Positions 9,427 to 17,451 of a stretch of DNA of 64,000 bases are shown piece after piece. Each line of letters opens with the position of its first letter. Positions within the stretch are counted from its first letter, which is position 1. The DNA is from Rubrivivax sp. (GTDB lineage: Bacteria > Pseudomonadota > Gammaproteobacteria > Burkholderiales > Burkholderiaceae_C). The translations under genes were made by a program, and so were the position numbers. Under the pieces are notes generated by a model, which saw only the letters and a list, made by a program, of their open reading frames with translations, was not told the origin of the DNA and made no database searches. The stretch covers positions 62,001 through 126,000 of the forward strand of contig JALHMT010000002.1 in assembly GCA_022843905.1 (NCBI GenBank), read 5' to 3'.

Positions 9427-10308
9427 ATGCCCAGTTCAGCCTTCTTCGCCGTCCTTCGCAACGTGGCCAAGCTCGCTGCCGCCGCAGCCGACGACGTGGC
9501 CGCCCAGGGCCTGAAGCTCGCCGCCGCGGCCGACGACGTGGCCCTCATGACCGGCCGGGCCGCCGCCAAGACGGCGGGCATCGTTGCCGACGACCTGGCC
9601 GTCGGGGCGTCGAAGATGACCGGCGTGTCGCCAGCGCAGGAACTGCCGGCCATCTGGCGCATCTTCCGGGCCAGCGCCCTGAACAAGGTCTGGCTGATCG
9701 CACTCGTGCTGACGGTCGACGCGCTGTTTCCTCTGGGCATCCAGTTGGCCCTGGTCGCTGGTGGCCTGTACCTCGCCTTCGAAGGCGGAAAGGCGGTGCT
9801 GGAGCGACTGGGCTGGGACAGCGGCCCGGCCGAGGCGCCGCTGACCGACGAGCAGCGCATCCGCGGCGCCATCGTCACCGACATCGTGCTGAGCCTGGAG
9901 ATTCTGGTCATCTCGCTCACCGTGGCCGCGCAGGCGCCCTTCGAGCAGAAGCTCTTTGTGCTCGTCGCCATGAGCGTGGTGATGACCGTGGGCATCTACG
10001 GGCTCATCGCCGCGCTGGTGCGCCTGGACGACATGGGGCTGGCGCTGATCCGCGCACCCGATGCCGCACGTCAGTCGATGGGCCGCTGGATCGTCTGGGC
10101 TGCACCGCGCATCCTGGGTGCGCTGGGGCCGATCGGCATGGTGGCCATGCTGGCGGTGGCCGGTGGCATCTTCACGCACCTCGTTCACTTCCAGGCGCCG
10201 CACTGGACCCTGGGCATGGCCGTCGACATCGCCACCGGAAGCACCGTCGGCGTGGCGCTGGCTGCCGCCGGGGCGTGGATCCAGCGCCTCGTTGCCCGCA
10301 AGGCCTGA
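9427..10308 (+). CDS. DUF808 family inner membrane protein (YedI-like)
   Basis: The 293-residue protein matches DUF808/YedI. It has a soluble N-terminus rich in Ala and Asp with the repeated phrase AADDVA (residues 19-45). Several membrane segments follow (LIALVLTVDALFPLGIQLALVAGGLYLAF; IVTDIVLSLEILVISLTV; LIAALVRLDDMGLALI; a C-terminal pair). The function is unknown. The ATG at 9427 was preferred to one 13 codons upstream because family similarity starts at MPSSAFFAVLRN. It stands alone, facing the VOC gene. Confidence 0.85.
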   Translation: MPSSAFFAVLRNVAKLAAAAADDVAAQGLKLAAAADDVALMTGRAAAKTAGIVADDLAVGASKMTGVSPAQELPAIWRIFRASALNKVWLIALVLTVDALFPLGIQLALVAGGLYLAFEGGKAVLERLGWDSGPAEAPLTDEQRIRGAIVTDIVLSLEILVISLTVAAQAPFEQKLFVLVAMSVVMTVGIYGLIAALVRLDDMGLALIRAPDAARQSMGRWIVWAAPRILGALGPIGMVAMLAVAGGIFTHLVHFQAPHWTLGMAVDIATGSTVGVALAAAGAWIQRLVARKA

Positions 10309-10332
10309 GGCGGCCACTCTGCTGTGACTGCT

Positions 10333-10713
10333 TCAGCGCATCGAACTCAGTCCGAAGAGGTTGCCTTCGGTGTCGCTGCACAGCGCGACCCAACCGAACT
10401 CGCCGATGGAGAACTTCGGTCTCAGCACACGCCCGCCAGCCGCCTCCACGCGGCCTGACTCGACGGCGCAGTCGACCACACTGAAGTAGACAAGGGTGCC
10501 GCCTGGACCCGGGCGGCCGTGCGGCGAGCGCACCAGAGCACCGCCTGCACCATACGCACCCATGTCGGCGGGAAAGCTGTGCATTGCCGTCTCCCCGGTC
10601 GGGTCCCCGATGGGCGCGAGCCTGCGCTGAAGCACGGCTTCGTAGAAGCTGGTGGCGCGGTTCAAGTCATCGACATACAGGTCGAACCAGCCGATGGCGT
10701 TGGGCATTTGCAT
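10333..10713 (-). CDS. VOC family (glyoxalase/bleomycin-resistance-like) protein
   Basis: This 126-residue single VOC domain starts MPNAIGWFDLYVDDLNRATSFYEAVL and ends FGWVALCSDTEGNLFGLSSMR, the usual two beta-alpha-beta-beta-beta halves. VOC proteins are metal-dependent enzymes or drug-binding proteins; the substrate cannot be told here. It lies 32 bases downstream of the AraC-type regulator on the same strand, so the two may be co-transcribed. Confidence 0.85.
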   Translation of the reverse strand: MQMPNAIGWFDLYVDDLNRATSFYEAVLQRRLAPIGDPTGETAMHSFPADMGAYGAGGALVRSPHGRPGPGGTLVYFSVVDCAVESGRVEAAGGRVLRPKFSIGEFGWVALCSDTEGNLFGLSSMR

Positions 10714-10745
10714 CGCATGCTCCTGAGTGGAAAGGAGCCGCGAGA

Positions 10746-11531
10746 CTAGTCATCGACCTCCATGCCGTCTTGTGGAAATCGGACACCGAAGGCCTTGCGG
10801 TACTGGCCCGGCGTGTAGCCGGTGGCATGTCGGAACGCAGTCGTGAAGTGGGACTGGTCAGCGTACAGGTCAAGATAGTGCCGGCGGAAGGACTGCTGCA
10901 GCCGCAGCACCTTGAGAAGATCGTGGGGCGAGAAGCCGGTGATCTGCCGGAGCGTACGCTGCAACTGCCGCGTGGACAGCCCCGCCAGCGCCGCCATGTC
11001 GGCCACCGTGCGAATGGCGTCAAGCCGCGACAGGATCGCGGCCGTCAGCGGGTGGCCCCGCACCTGACCTTGCTTCACACACCACCTTACCAGGTCAGCC
11101 AGGATCTGGGCCATCGCGTCGAACGTCAGCCCCGCCAGCTGCCGGTTGGTCTGCACCAGGGGGAGCGCGCCGTGGTAGGCATCGCCAACGTAGCGGTCCT
11201 GGATCTCGGTGCGGTCACCCTGCCACACGCCCGGGAAGAACTGCACCCCGACGTAGTGGAAGGAAGTTCCGAGATTGAGCGTGGTGGCCTCGGTGTGCAA
11301 GGCCGTGACCCCGGCTACCTCGAGATCGATCTGGTTGAACAGAAGGTTCACGCAGGCGTCCGGCACCGCGTGGTAGAGGAAGTCGACCGGCAAGAGAGCC
11401 CCGGTGCGCAATTCCCAGAACACATGCACCACGTCCGCCAGGTCTTGCGGTGGCGGCCGCTCGACATAGCTCACTTCAGCAACGCGCTGAGAGAAGCCGT
11501 CAACGACCGGGGCGTACTGGCTGGACTTCAA
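10746..11531 (-). CDS. AraC family transcriptional regulator
   Basis: The C-terminal 100 residues form an AraC double helix-turn-helix (TVADMAALAGLSTRQLQRTLRQITGFSPHDLLKVLR and SHFTTAFRHATGYTPGQYRKAF). The N-terminal part (PPPQDLADVVHVFWELRTG, PDACVNLLFNQ) resembles the DUF6597 sensor domain of AraC regulators. I chose a TTG start giving 261 residues. The frame stays open to an ATG at 11714, but that extra 61-residue segment looks unlike protein. There is no ATG between, so the exact start is uncertain. The likely target is the downstream VOC gene or the divergent Cys-rich protein. Confidence 0.8.
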   Translation of the reverse strand: MKSSQYAPVVDGFSQRVAEVSYVERPPPQDLADVVHVFWELRTGALLPVDFLYHAVPDACVNLLFNQIDLEVAGVTALHTEATTLNLGTSFHYVGVQFFPGVWQGDRTEIQDRYVGDAYHGALPLVQTNRQLAGLTFDAMAQILADLVRWCVKQGQVRGHPLTAAILSRLDAIRTVADMAALAGLSTRQLQRTLRQITGFSPHDLLKVLRLQQSFRRHYLDLYADQSHFTTAFRHATGYTPGQYRKAFGVRFPQDGMEVDD

Positions 11532-11724
11532 GGAATGCCTGCTGGGTGATACCCAGGTGTGATCAGACGGGTCGCGAATCCTAAACGGCACCGCGCCCGG
11601 GAGCGATCCGGTGCGGCAGGTCGTTGATGGACCGTCATGTCTGGCGAACCGCAGGGTGACCTTTCCGCACTTGAAGTTGGCGGGCCGTGCAGAATGCCGC
11701 GAAGCCGACATCATGGAGTTTTAG

Positions 11725-11901
11725 ATGACCGAAGACCCGCGCTGCTGCGGCAGTGGCACATGCATCATTGACGCGACGGGCCGGTGCTGGTGTGGCCAGC
11801 AGTGGGACGGCGAAAAGATGTGCCATGTCCCACTGACGCCGATCGAAGCCCACCCGGCAGTCGCAGCGGCGCCCGAGCTTCCCGACGAGAGCCATCGATG
11901 A
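11725..11901 (+). CDS. Small Cys-rich conserved protein (58 residues)
   Basis: This 58-codon frame has six Cys in its first 34 residues: RCCGSGTCIID, GRCWCGQQWDGEKMC. The pattern CCGSGTC-x6-GxCWCGQxWDGEKMC resembles small conserved hypothetical proteins I recall from Burkholderiales and related bacteria. Paired Cys suggest metal binding, but this is inference. An acidic, Pro/Ala-rich tail follows. It is divergent from the AraC gene and lies 42 bases before the DUF4864 gene, probably in one transcript. Confidence 0.7.
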   Translation: MTEDPRCCGSGTCIIDATGRCWCGQQWDGEKMCHVPLTPIEAHPAVAAAPELPDESHR

Positions 11902-11943
11902 GCAGCAGCATTGGCAAGCTTCGTTGAGCCCCGGGCCGGAGCC

Positions 11944-12384
11944 ATGACGCGGCGCCGGCTCGGCGTCGTCGCCGTGGTCTGCGCGATCCTTCCGGCCGCA
12001 GTGAGCGCAGCAGCGCTGAGTGAGGCCGACATGCGCGACGTCCGCCAGGTCGTCGAGGCGCAGCTCAAAGCCTTTGCCCAGGACGATGCCGGCCGCGCAT
12101 ATTCCTATGCGTCTCCAGAGATACAAGCGCAATTCGGCGACGCCAACAATTTCATGGCGATGGTGCGAAGCGGCTACCCCATGGTGATCCGTCCGGCCGC
12201 AGTGTCGTTCTTCCTGCCACAGGTCGAGGAGCGTACGCCGGAGTCGGTGAAGCAGCTCGTGCGTTTACGTGACCACGCGGGCCGGCTCTGGATCGCCGCC
12301 TATCTGCTCCAGCGGCAGGCCGGCGCCGGGTGGCGCATCAGCGGCTGCGTGGTGGCGCCTGACAGCGACAGGTCGTCGACATGA
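11944..12384 (+). CDS. Secreted DUF4864 family protein
   Basis: This 146-residue protein starts with a Sec-type signal peptide (MTRRRLGVVAVVCAILPAAVSAAA; predicted cleavage after ALA/ASA-like residues near 23). The mature part (VRQVVEAQLKAFAQDDAGRAYSYASPEIQAQFGDANNFMAMV) matches DUF4864, an NTF2-like fold without known activity. It ends with a normal amphipathic strand pair and stop. The ATG at 11944 was preferred over one 11 codons upstream because it gives a clean signal peptide. It probably shares a transcript with the Cys-rich protein. Confidence 0.82.
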   Translation: MTRRRLGVVAVVCAILPAAVSAAALSEADMRDVRQVVEAQLKAFAQDDAGRAYSYASPEIQAQFGDANNFMAMVRSGYPMVIRPAAVSFFLPQVEERTPESVKQLVRLRDHAGRLWIAAYLLQRQAGAGWRISGCVVAPDSDRSST

Positions 12385-12878
12385 CGCTAGCCAGGCGCAA
12401 TGCCTTGGAATCCTTGGCATCGGCCAGGTCACGGCGGATTTGAAGAGACCCTGCCGCGACGTCGCTTGTGTCGGCGCTGCGGATGCCGCAGAACGCCAGG
12501 TTGGTTGCCGCTGCAAAGCTGACCGTTTTGATTTGTCCGGCTGCTGTTGACTTGAGTGCGGCCACTCATGAGCTGCAGTCGAACGGCGGCTTTGGCCGCA
12601 AGCGGCCTCACGCCGATTGGGATCACCGATGACTGCTGCGCTGATGAGCGGTCAATCGCCAGGTGCGTCGGGCCTTGCAGCGGCCGAACGACTGCTGCTG
12701 CGCTGAGCGACGGGCAGAACCGGGCCCGCAGCCGACGGTGGAGTGCGGATGTCGGCGGCAGCGAAACGGCAGATCACGGCCTTCGCTTTCGAAACGCGCG
12801 CCGGTCGCTGGTGTTGCGCATCAACTTTCCAGAACGGCTGGCCCGGTGTCTTCTTTCCGACAGGTGCCCGGACGGTGC
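12385..12878. other. Gene-free spacer, 494 bases
   Basis: No frame here shows protein-like composition or a recognisable domain, and the genes on either side converge. The text has weak internal echoes (for example GACTGCTGCGCTGA near 12630 and a variant near 12690) and resembles other degenerate spacers of this accessory stretch. I see no terminator with a T-run. Confidence 0.5.
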
Positions 12879-13802
12879 TCAGGCCAGCAGTGCCAGCAGC
12901 CAGGCCAGCGGCACGGTGAGGCCCAACAGTGCCATGTACATCAGCGTCAGTGCGGTGCCACCCAGCAGCTGTTGCAGCCACTTGCCGCCGTAAACGCGGC
13001 GGCCAGCCAGCAGCGTGTAGCCGGCCATGGTTGCAAAGCCGATCCACACCAGCGGCTGCCACGGCAGGTGCATCAGCACCAGCACGACGAACCAGAACGA
13101 GTGCAGGTGCAGCGCGAACACCAGGTGCTCGGTGTAGGGCATGCCGCGCCGCAGGTGTACCAAGCGCAGGCAGCCCGCGAACAGCGGCAGCAGCACGAAC
13201 ATCACCGCTCCGAAGTGGCTGACCATGCGCTCGTTGGCGGTGCGCAGCCGGCTCAGGAACGTGCGCGTGTCGGTGGCGGCACGCTCGCGCACGGCCTGGC
13301 ACAGCAGCCGCGGCAGGCCCTCGCAGAGGTAGACACCATCGCGGATGCCCATCTTGAGGCCCTGCACTTCGAGGACGGCCGTGGGCACGCTGCCCTTCTC
13401 GGCCGCCGCCAGGTCGGGCCGATCCAGCCCCTTGACCACGCTGACGTTGCCAGCCAGTTGCACCACGATCAGCAGCACCAGGCTGATGCTCAGATACAGC
13501 CGCAGCGGCAGCACATGGTGCTTGCGCCGGCCGGCCAGGTACTGGCGGGTCAGCTCGCCGGGCTGCAGCAGCAGCAGCTTGAGGGTCCGCCAAAGTGCGC
13601 CTTCGGTGCTGAAGTAGGCGCCGCCGAACTGCTGCACGAACTCGGCGACGGTTGGTGACCCAATGCGGGTCTCCTGCCCGCAGGCTGAGCAGAAGGCCGG
13701 CCGGGGACATGGCAACGGCGATTCGCAGTTGGTGCAGCGGCCCTCGGCTGCCGCGGCCTGTATGGCGCGCAAGGCGGGGCTGGTCAAGGGCTCGGCAGGC
13801 AT
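12879..13802 (-). CDS. DUF3667 family zinc-ribbon membrane protein
   Basis: The 307-residue protein has an N-terminal zinc ribbon (C-x2-C near residue 23, CSACG near residue 38). The DUF3667 region (TVAEFVQQFGGAYFSTEGALWRTLKLLLLQPGELTRQYLAGRRKHHVLPLRLY) and about five membrane segments follow. Large inserts between the first and second segments probably face the periplasm. The family has no known function. The ATG at MPAEPLTSPALRA was preferred over a 76-codon longer frame with no family resemblance. It stands alone between long spacers. Confidence 0.85.
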   Translation of the reverse strand: MPAEPLTSPALRAIQAAAAEGRCTNCESPLPCPRPAFCSACGQETRIGSPTVAEFVQQFGGAYFSTEGALWRTLKLLLLQPGELTRQYLAGRRKHHVLPLRLYLSISLVLLIVVQLAGNVSVVKGLDRPDLAAAEKGSVPTAVLEVQGLKMGIRDGVYLCEGLPRLLCQAVRERAATDTRTFLSRLRTANERMVSHFGAVMFVLLPLFAGCLRLVHLRRGMPYTEHLVFALHLHSFWFVVLVLMHLPWQPLVWIGFATMAGYTLLAGRRVYGGKWLQQLLGGTALTLMYMALLGLTVPLAWLLALLA

Positions 13803-14374
13803 GTCCCACGACGTTAGCGCAAGTTCCCGCTGGCGGATGCTCGCCACTCCCACGGCACTACGGGCTCGGCAGTACTCATCGTTCGCTGGCGGACAGTCGG
13901 GCGGTTGCGAAACTGCGAGGCTTGCGCAGCACGAAGCGTGCGGCAGCTTGAGGGGAATGCGATGTCCAGCCAGATCGAGGCCGACCGACGCCCTTCCCGA
14001 AAACTGTCGTTCGAGGCTTTCCCAGCGCACTCCAGAGTCCGCTTGCTGCTCGTTGGTTCAGTGACAGCACCCGGCCACCACTACCGGACGCTCACGACCG
14101 GCGTGTCAAGAGCATCCTGTAGATCCCTGCTGGACGCCGTGCTGCGCAGCACGACCTATGTGTCTTCTGCAGGGTCGACAACATCCGCAGGGTGCATTCA
14201 GAGGGTCTGCATGTTGGCGCCGGCGCGGGATTGAACCACTCGCAAGGCATGTGCCGCCTTTCCGGTACGGTGACCTGACTTGTGCCGCCTGCGCTAAAGT
14301 GGACTTCAGGCTCAGTGGCCATTGCAGATCGACCTTGTGTGGCGCATTGCCTGCAATCGAAGCGTTTGGAACCG
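13803..14374. other. Gene-free spacer between divergent genes, 572 bases
   Basis: This must contain the promoters of the DUF3667 and TPR genes, which diverge. No frame looks like protein. CGCTAAAGTGGAC near 14292 could include a -10-like TAAAGT for the TPR gene, but no clear -35 is seen. Confidence 0.45.
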
Positions 14375-15496
14375 ATGGACATCAACTCAGCGCACGGATG
14401 GTCGAATGCTCCGAACATGATTCAAGATGGTTCGACCAAGCGCGAGGGCGCTTTCATTCGAAGGTCGAACGATCTGGTCCAGGCCGAAGCCATCGTCGCC
14501 GAGGCCCGGGCGCGGGCTCCTGTCGACCCCGGCCACTTGGCCAAAGCGCTGCACGCTCTGGCCACGGTTGAACGCGATGCGGGCCACCAGATCGAGGTGG
14601 TGCGTGCCGCCCAGGAGGCACTGCTGCTCGACAACGGCTTGGATTCTTTGCAGATATTGGATCTTCGGCTGCTGCTGGCGCAGGCGCTGTCCGAACTGTC
14701 GCTCGATGGGGAGGCCTTGCACGAGGCGCAGGCGGCCTTCGACGCAGCCCGCCTTTCTCACTCGTACGTGCCTGCAACGCGTGCCCTGTCGGTGCTGGGT
14801 GCACTGTATGGCCGCATCGGGGAACAAGAGCAGGCCTACGAGATGCTGATGCAGGCACTGTCCCGTGCTCGCGAGTTGCACGACGCCGCCGCAACGCGCA
14901 CGGTCCGCAACAACCTGGTCGGATTCCTGTCGGCAGTGCCCGTGCGCCCGAATGATGTCAACAGCCCCTCGCACGCGACGAAAGCGCAATTGCACTTGCA
15001 TGCGAGCGCCCTGTGGTTGTCACTGGACGACGAGCCCGACAGCTTCCGGCGTTTGACGATGGGCGTCACGGCCGCTTACGGCCTGGTGCTTGCGGGCGAC
15101 CTGAAGGAGGGTCTGTCGCGCCTGCAGGCATGCACGGATCAAGCAGAGGCGCACGGATTCGAGGCCACACTGATGAAGGGTCTCGGCGGGCTGGCGCATG
15201 CGCATCTGCTGCAGCAGGAGCCGGACCAGGCTCGCCTCCTGCTGCTCCGCTGTCTGGAGGCTGCACAGCGCCTGGGCAACGGCCCGGCCTTGATCAGTGC
15301 CCATGAGGGCCTGAGCGCCACCTACGGCGCGCTGGGAGATACATTGCAAGCCGACTTGCATGCCCAGGCTGCCGAGCACCAGAAAGAGCTTCGCGACCGC
15401 CAACTTGACCGTGACCGCGCCGAGGTCGAGCACGAACGCGCCACACTGCGCAGCGCGATGTCGCACATCGATCAGGATTGGGCCGCTGGCGTCTGA
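14375..15496 (+). CDS. TPR-repeat protein with C-terminal coiled coil
   Basis: The 373-residue product is almost entirely alpha-helical with about six TPR-like helix pairs. Examples are ALHALATVERDAGHQIEVVR, LRLLLAQALSELSLDGEALHEAQ, ALSVLGALYGRIGEQEQAYEML and GLGGLAHAHLLQQEPDQARLLL. It ends in a charged coiled coil (HQKELRDRQLDRDRAEVEHERA). In Burkholderiales this layout often precedes a GGDEF domain, but here a stop follows, so no output domain is present. It may be a scaffold or a shortened signalling protein. No signal peptide. An ATG 31 codons upstream is possible but gives atypical sequence. Confidence 0.7.
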   Translation: MDINSAHGWSNAPNMIQDGSTKREGAFIRRSNDLVQAEAIVAEARARAPVDPGHLAKALHALATVERDAGHQIEVVRAAQEALLLDNGLDSLQILDLRLLLAQALSELSLDGEALHEAQAAFDAARLSHSYVPATRALSVLGALYGRIGEQEQAYEMLMQALSRARELHDAAATRTVRNNLVGFLSAVPVRPNDVNSPSHATKAQLHLHASALWLSLDDEPDSFRRLTMGVTAAYGLVLAGDLKEGLSRLQACTDQAEAHGFEATLMKGLGGLAHAHLLQQEPDQARLLLLRCLEAAQRLGNGPALISAHEGLSATYGALGDTLQADLHAQAAEHQKELRDRQLDRDRAEVEHERATLRSAMSHIDQDWAAGV

Positions 15497-15928
15497 TCGC
15501 GTCGACCACTCAACACTGACGCTGCGTCTCGCGCACCGGCCGCACAGTGTCCTGGCTGCCTTCGGACTGTGCTTCCCCCGCAGCTCTCAAGCCAAACCCA
15601 CGGCGGACAGTTCTGGCCGGTTCTGGAGGGAGGTGTGCTGGCTCAATGCGGGCTGCAGCCGCTCAGGGGCGGCGGTTGAACGGCAGCCCGAGCCGAAACC
15701 GGTCGCACGATGGGCAACAGGGCGAATGGCCGCGGCATGCCCCTGACCGGTCACTCCTGCAGCGTCGCCAAAGTGTCGGACCGCGACGGTGTCCTGCTGC
15801 CCCGGACGAGCGGCGGAACCCGACCCATGGCTGAAGCTGACCTGCGGCCAACAGAATCGTTGATGGCCGGTAGTGCCCTTCACAATCAGCATCCGCCGCC
15901 CGTTCGTTCGAGATGCTTACCCTTGATC
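15497..15928. other. Gene-free spacer, 432 bases
   Basis: The frame of the downstream gene stays open for 73 codons here, but the sequence lacks protein character. No domain, terminator or clear promoter is visible. It resembles the other degenerate spacers of this stretch. Confidence 0.45.
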
Positions 15929-16411
15929 ATGGATAAAGCCGCGCTGCGACAGCAGGTGCTCGACCGGCTCGCCGAAGACCTGCTGCAAGCCGAGCAGGCG
16001 GTACGAACGGCCCATGAAGCGGCGACTCACGAAGAGAACATCGCCGAGAACAAGTACGACACCTTGGGGCTCGAAGCCGCCTACCTGGCCACCGGCCAGG
16101 CTCGTCGCGCCGAAGCCATCCGCCAAGCGATAGCCCATTGGCGCCAGTTCCGCCCGAGCCCCTACGACGCCAGCAAGGGCATACAGCTCGGCGCGCTGGT
16201 CTGCCTGGTCGATGCCAATCACAAGCAGCAGCACCTCTTTCTTGGCCCGGACGGGGGCAGCATGACGTTGGTCAGCGGCGCTCAGCTCGTTCAGGTCATC
16301 AGCTGCGAAGCCCCTCTGGGCAAAGCCATGTTGGGCAAGTGCGAGGGTGATGAGGTGTCGATACAGGCCCTGCCCATCCGACAGCAGTTCGAGGTGCTGC
16401 GGGTGCATTGA
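15929..16411 (+). CDS. GreA/GreB-like transcription elongation factor
   Basis: This 160-residue protein starts MDKAALRQQVLDRLAEDLLQAEQAV, a coiled-coil hairpin. The stretch THEENIAENKYDTLGLEAAYLATGQARR is typical of a GreA/GreB-like subfamily found in Proteobacteria. Its C-terminal half resembles the GreA_GreB domain (GALVCLVDANHKQQHLFLGPDGGSMTL, APLGKAMLGKCEGDEVSI). True Gre factors insert the coiled coil into the RNA polymerase secondary channel to trigger cleavage of stalled RNA. This member is divergent, so it may modulate polymerase differently. The upstream 73 in-frame codons were excluded. Confidence 0.8.
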   Translation: MDKAALRQQVLDRLAEDLLQAEQAVRTAHEAATHEENIAENKYDTLGLEAAYLATGQARRAEAIRQAIAHWRQFRPSPYDASKGIQLGALVCLVDANHKQQHLFLGPDGGSMTLVSGAQLVQVISCEAPLGKAMLGKCEGDEVSIQALPIRQQFEVLRVH

Positions 16412-16424
16412 TCCGCGAGGATCA
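16409..16424 (+). other. Small stem-loop over the Gre-like gene stop codon
   Basis: TGATCC/GGATCA form a 6-bp perfect stem with a GCGA tetraloop, and the stem includes the TGA stop. It may be fortuitous or a weak terminator; there is no T-run. Confidence 0.25.
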
Positions 16425-16490
16425 CCGCTGTCAGGCCCAAGCCGTGAATTCACGGGGAGGTATCACCCGCAGCAGTCGCTGTCGACGCCT

Positions 16491-17366
16491 TCACCTGCTC
16501 TCACCCCCCGCGCATCCTGCCACCAGCCACGCCCGCACCACACCGAACGCCGCCGTCGCTTCCCGCCCCAGGCTGCGCGTCAGCCAATAGCGCCCTGCAT
16601 CCACCTCGACGTCGAACGGTTGCACCAGGCGCCCGCTGTCCAGTTCGCGCCTGAACATGACCGCCGGGGCCAGTGCCACGCCGGCGCCGGCCATCGCCGC
16701 CTGGACCATCAGGACGGAGGCGTCGAACTGCGGGCCGCGAGGGTGCAGCGGCGTGCAGCCAGCGGCCTGCGCCCAGGCGGGCCAGTCGTCGCTGCGGTAG
16801 CTGCGCAGCAGCGTGCAGCGCCGCAGGTCCTGCGGCGACTTCAGGGCCAGCCCCGGCGAGCACAGCACTGTCAGCGGTGCGGCCTGCAGCGGCGTGGCTT
16901 CCACACGCCGCCAGGCGCCGTCGCCGAAGCGGATCGCGGCGTCTATGGTCTCGGTGGCCAGGTCCACCTTGTTGTTGTGCGTCTGAATGCGCAGGTCGAT
17001 GGTCGGGTGCCGCGCGCGAAAGTCCGGCAGCCGCTCCAGCAGGTGGCCGTGCAGGTAGGTGCCCACCACCGCCAGTGTGAAACGTTCAGGCGGCGTGGAG
17101 TCTTCCAGCAGCGCCAGCGCGCCTTCCAGCTGTTCGAAGGCCTGCTGCACCGCCGCCGCGATGCGCTCGCCCTCGTCGCTGAGCTGCAGACCGCGCGCGG
17201 TGCGCAGGAAGAGCGGCTTGCCCACCTGGGCCTCCAGCGCCTTGATCTGGTGGCTCACGGCGGCCTGCGTGACGCACAGCTCGTCGGCCGCGCGCGTCAT
17301 GTTCAGGTGCCGCGACGCCACGGCGAAGGCATGCAGGTGGTTGAGCGAGTAGCGCGCCAGAGGCAT
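16491..17366 (-). CDS. LysR family regulator, AmpR-like
   Basis: The 291-residue protein has a LysR winged helix-turn-helix at residues 7-66 (LNHLHAFAVASRHLNMTRAADELCVTQAAVSHQIKALE) and a periplasmic-binding-like effector domain. It is divergent from a class A beta-lactamase, exactly the ampR-ampC/penR-penA arrangement, and its N-terminus resembles AmpR and GcvA. By analogy it senses muropeptides or UDP-MurNAc-pentapeptide and switches beta-lactamase expression; that ligand is inference. The start was set at MPLARYSLNHL. A longer frame overlapping the bla gene is not convincing. Confidence 0.85.
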   Translation of the reverse strand: MPLARYSLNHLHAFAVASRHLNMTRAADELCVTQAAVSHQIKALEAQVGKPLFLRTARGLQLSDEGERIAAAVQQAFEQLEGALALLEDSTPPERFTLAVVGTYLHGHLLERLPDFRARHPTIDLRIQTHNNKVDLATETIDAAIRFGDGAWRRVEATPLQAAPLTVLCSPGLALKSPQDLRRCTLLRSYRSDDWPAWAQAAGCTPLHPRGPQFDASVLMVQAAMAGAGVALAPAVMFRRELDSGRLVQPFDVEVDAGRYWLTRSLGREATAAFGVVRAWLVAGCAGGESR

Positions 17367-17380
17367 GAGACATCCTAATG

Positions 17381-17395
17381 CCTGTTCCGAGCAGG
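17381..17395. promoter_or_regulatory. Candidate operator between ampR-like and bla genes
   Basis: CCTGTTCCGAGCAGG is an imperfect 15-bp palindrome (six pairs around the centre, one mismatch in the arms) in the 85-base divergent intergenic region. Its position suits a LysR-type operator that controls both genes. No exact T-N11-A was found within it. Confidence 0.4.
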
Positions 17396-17451
17396 TTTCG
17401 TTGGTGCTCAGGGCCTTGCTTGCGAAGAATCGGCTGCCTTGCAACTCACCC

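Noticed and set aside
14158..14571. Open frame before the TPR gene
   Set aside because: It crosses the TPR start region out of frame and shows no protein-like or conserved sequence.
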